From the NCBI GenBank assembly GCA_903960725.1, contig CAJCBY010000459.1, positions 1-5,731 of the forward strand: DNA of 5,731 nt. The letters run 5' to 3'. The DNA comes from an uncultured Cytophagaceae bacterium (lineage in GTDB: Bacteria; Bacteroidota; Bacteroidia; Cytophagales; Spirosomataceae). Positions 5,398-5,731 of this stretch are shown here, in pieces. Under the pieces are notes generated by a model, which ran no database searches, was not told the origin of the DNA, and worked only from the letters and a program-made list of their open reading frames with translations. The stretch's first letter is position 1, and each line of letters opens with the position of its first letter. The position numbers were made by a program, and so were the translations under genes.

Positions 5398-5731
5398 AAA
5401 ATTCCCGTCCGATACTGACAAATAATCCTGATTTACCTCCATTCGCTACCGGTACTCCCATTTTAAGGACAAAGTTATAGTAGGTTACAAAATCAAAACC
5501 GAGACCTGTCCCATAAATCCACCGATTCGAGAATCTACTATTTGTTAATTCTGGCTGTGGCTGGTTTACATACGCGAAATCAAAAAATACGGTCGGATAA
5601 ATGGCTATGGGTACTTTATTGAATTGCTTATATGGTATAAATCGAAGGGGGATTATTTTGTTTATTAGCTGAAATTTAAACGTGTTTTTGGATAACAAAT
5701 AATGGGTTCCATTAATTACATTTAACTCATA
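5396..5731 (-). CDS. BamA/TamA (Omp85)-family outer-membrane barrel protein, C-terminal part
   Basis: Only the last 111 residues lie in the window. The frame stays open through the right edge, so the TTG at 5698 is just the first start-like codon and not a real start. The fragment alternates polar and hydrophobic residues like transmembrane beta strands, and matches my memory of the end of Bacteroidota Omp85 surface antigens: an INGTHYLLSKN strand (6-16 of the visible part), VPIAIYPTVFFDFAYV (40-55), NRWIYGTGLGFDFVTYYNFV (69-88), GGKSGLFVSIGREF (98-111). The final residue is phenylalanine, the usual C-terminal aromatic of the beta-signal recognised by the BAM machinery. The parent protein would insert or export outer-membrane proteins, but which subfamily (BamA, TamA or another surface antigen) cannot be told without the POTRA or other N-terminal region. 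Confidence 0.78.
   Translation of the reverse strand, partial: YELNVINGTHYLLSKNTFKFQLINKIIPLRFIPYKQFNKVPIAIYPTVFFDFAYVNQPQPELTNSRFSNRWIYGTGLGFDFVTYYNFVLKMGVPVANGGKSGLFVSIGREF

Noticed and set aside
5368..5418. Short frame from the ATG at 5368 through the terminator hairpin
   Set aside because: It codes for only about 16 residues with a Phe run from the T-tract, and it overlaps the terminator and the barrel gene.
5396..5698. A complete 100-residue protein starting with TTG at 5698
   Set aside because: The frame continues upstream without a stop to the window edge and the upstream residues fit the barrel family, so this is the tail of a longer gene.
1..5731. Mobile element, CRISPR array, tRNA, defence or toxin-antitoxin system
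   Set aside because: No transposase, direct repeat array, tRNA-like cloverleaf or paired small toxin/antitoxin genes were seen; the DUF1648-like protein alone does not support an immunity role.

Overview
The window looks like chromosomal housekeeping DNA from a member of the phylum Bacteroidota, possibly Cytophagales (the order is a guess). Three things point there. The intergenic regions carry the phylum's -7 promoter motif TAnnTTTG rather than sigma70 hexamers. Most starts lack a strong Shine-Dalgarno sequence. The protein types (a long-form QueA, a PduO-type adenosyltransferase, a BamA-like protein with the GTGLGFDFVTYY tail, and a lipoprotein with charged residues after the cysteine) match that phylum.

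Layout. On the minus strand, reading leftward from 2936, an apparent operon holds a four-helix DUF1648-like membrane protein, queA (ATGA overlap, start inside the previous stop) and tyrS (23 nt gap, with its own -7-like motif); tyrS is cut by the left edge. An 88 bp divergent promoter region (2937-3024) separates this from a plus-strand pair: a PduO-type ATP:cob(I)alamin adenosyltransferase (true start 3025) and ilvE, 12 nt apart. ilvE meets a minus-strand lipoprotein gene head-on at 4638-4641, where one TTAA supplies both stop codons. Upstream of the lipoprotein lies 182 bp without a clear gene (5214-5395). It holds a lipoprotein promoter with a perfect dyad, a possible small RNA or 32-codon frame on the plus strand, and a strong hairpin/T-tract terminator. 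The right edge holds the C-terminal 111 residues of an Omp85/BamA-family barrel protein on the minus strand.

How the genes fit together. QueA completes epoxyqueuosine on tRNAs with GUN anticodons, and tRNA-Tyr, the TyrS substrate, is one of them, so queA-tyrS may be a tRNA-Tyr module. The adenosyltransferase makes AdoCbl, needed for example by methylmalonyl-CoA mutase, which handles propionyl-CoA derived from valine and isoleucine. IlvE begins breakdown, or ends synthesis, of those amino acids. Both links are inferences from adjacency. I see no mobile element, CRISPR array, rRNA, tRNA or defence system. The least explained parts are the 5214-5397 spacer and the lipoprotein.
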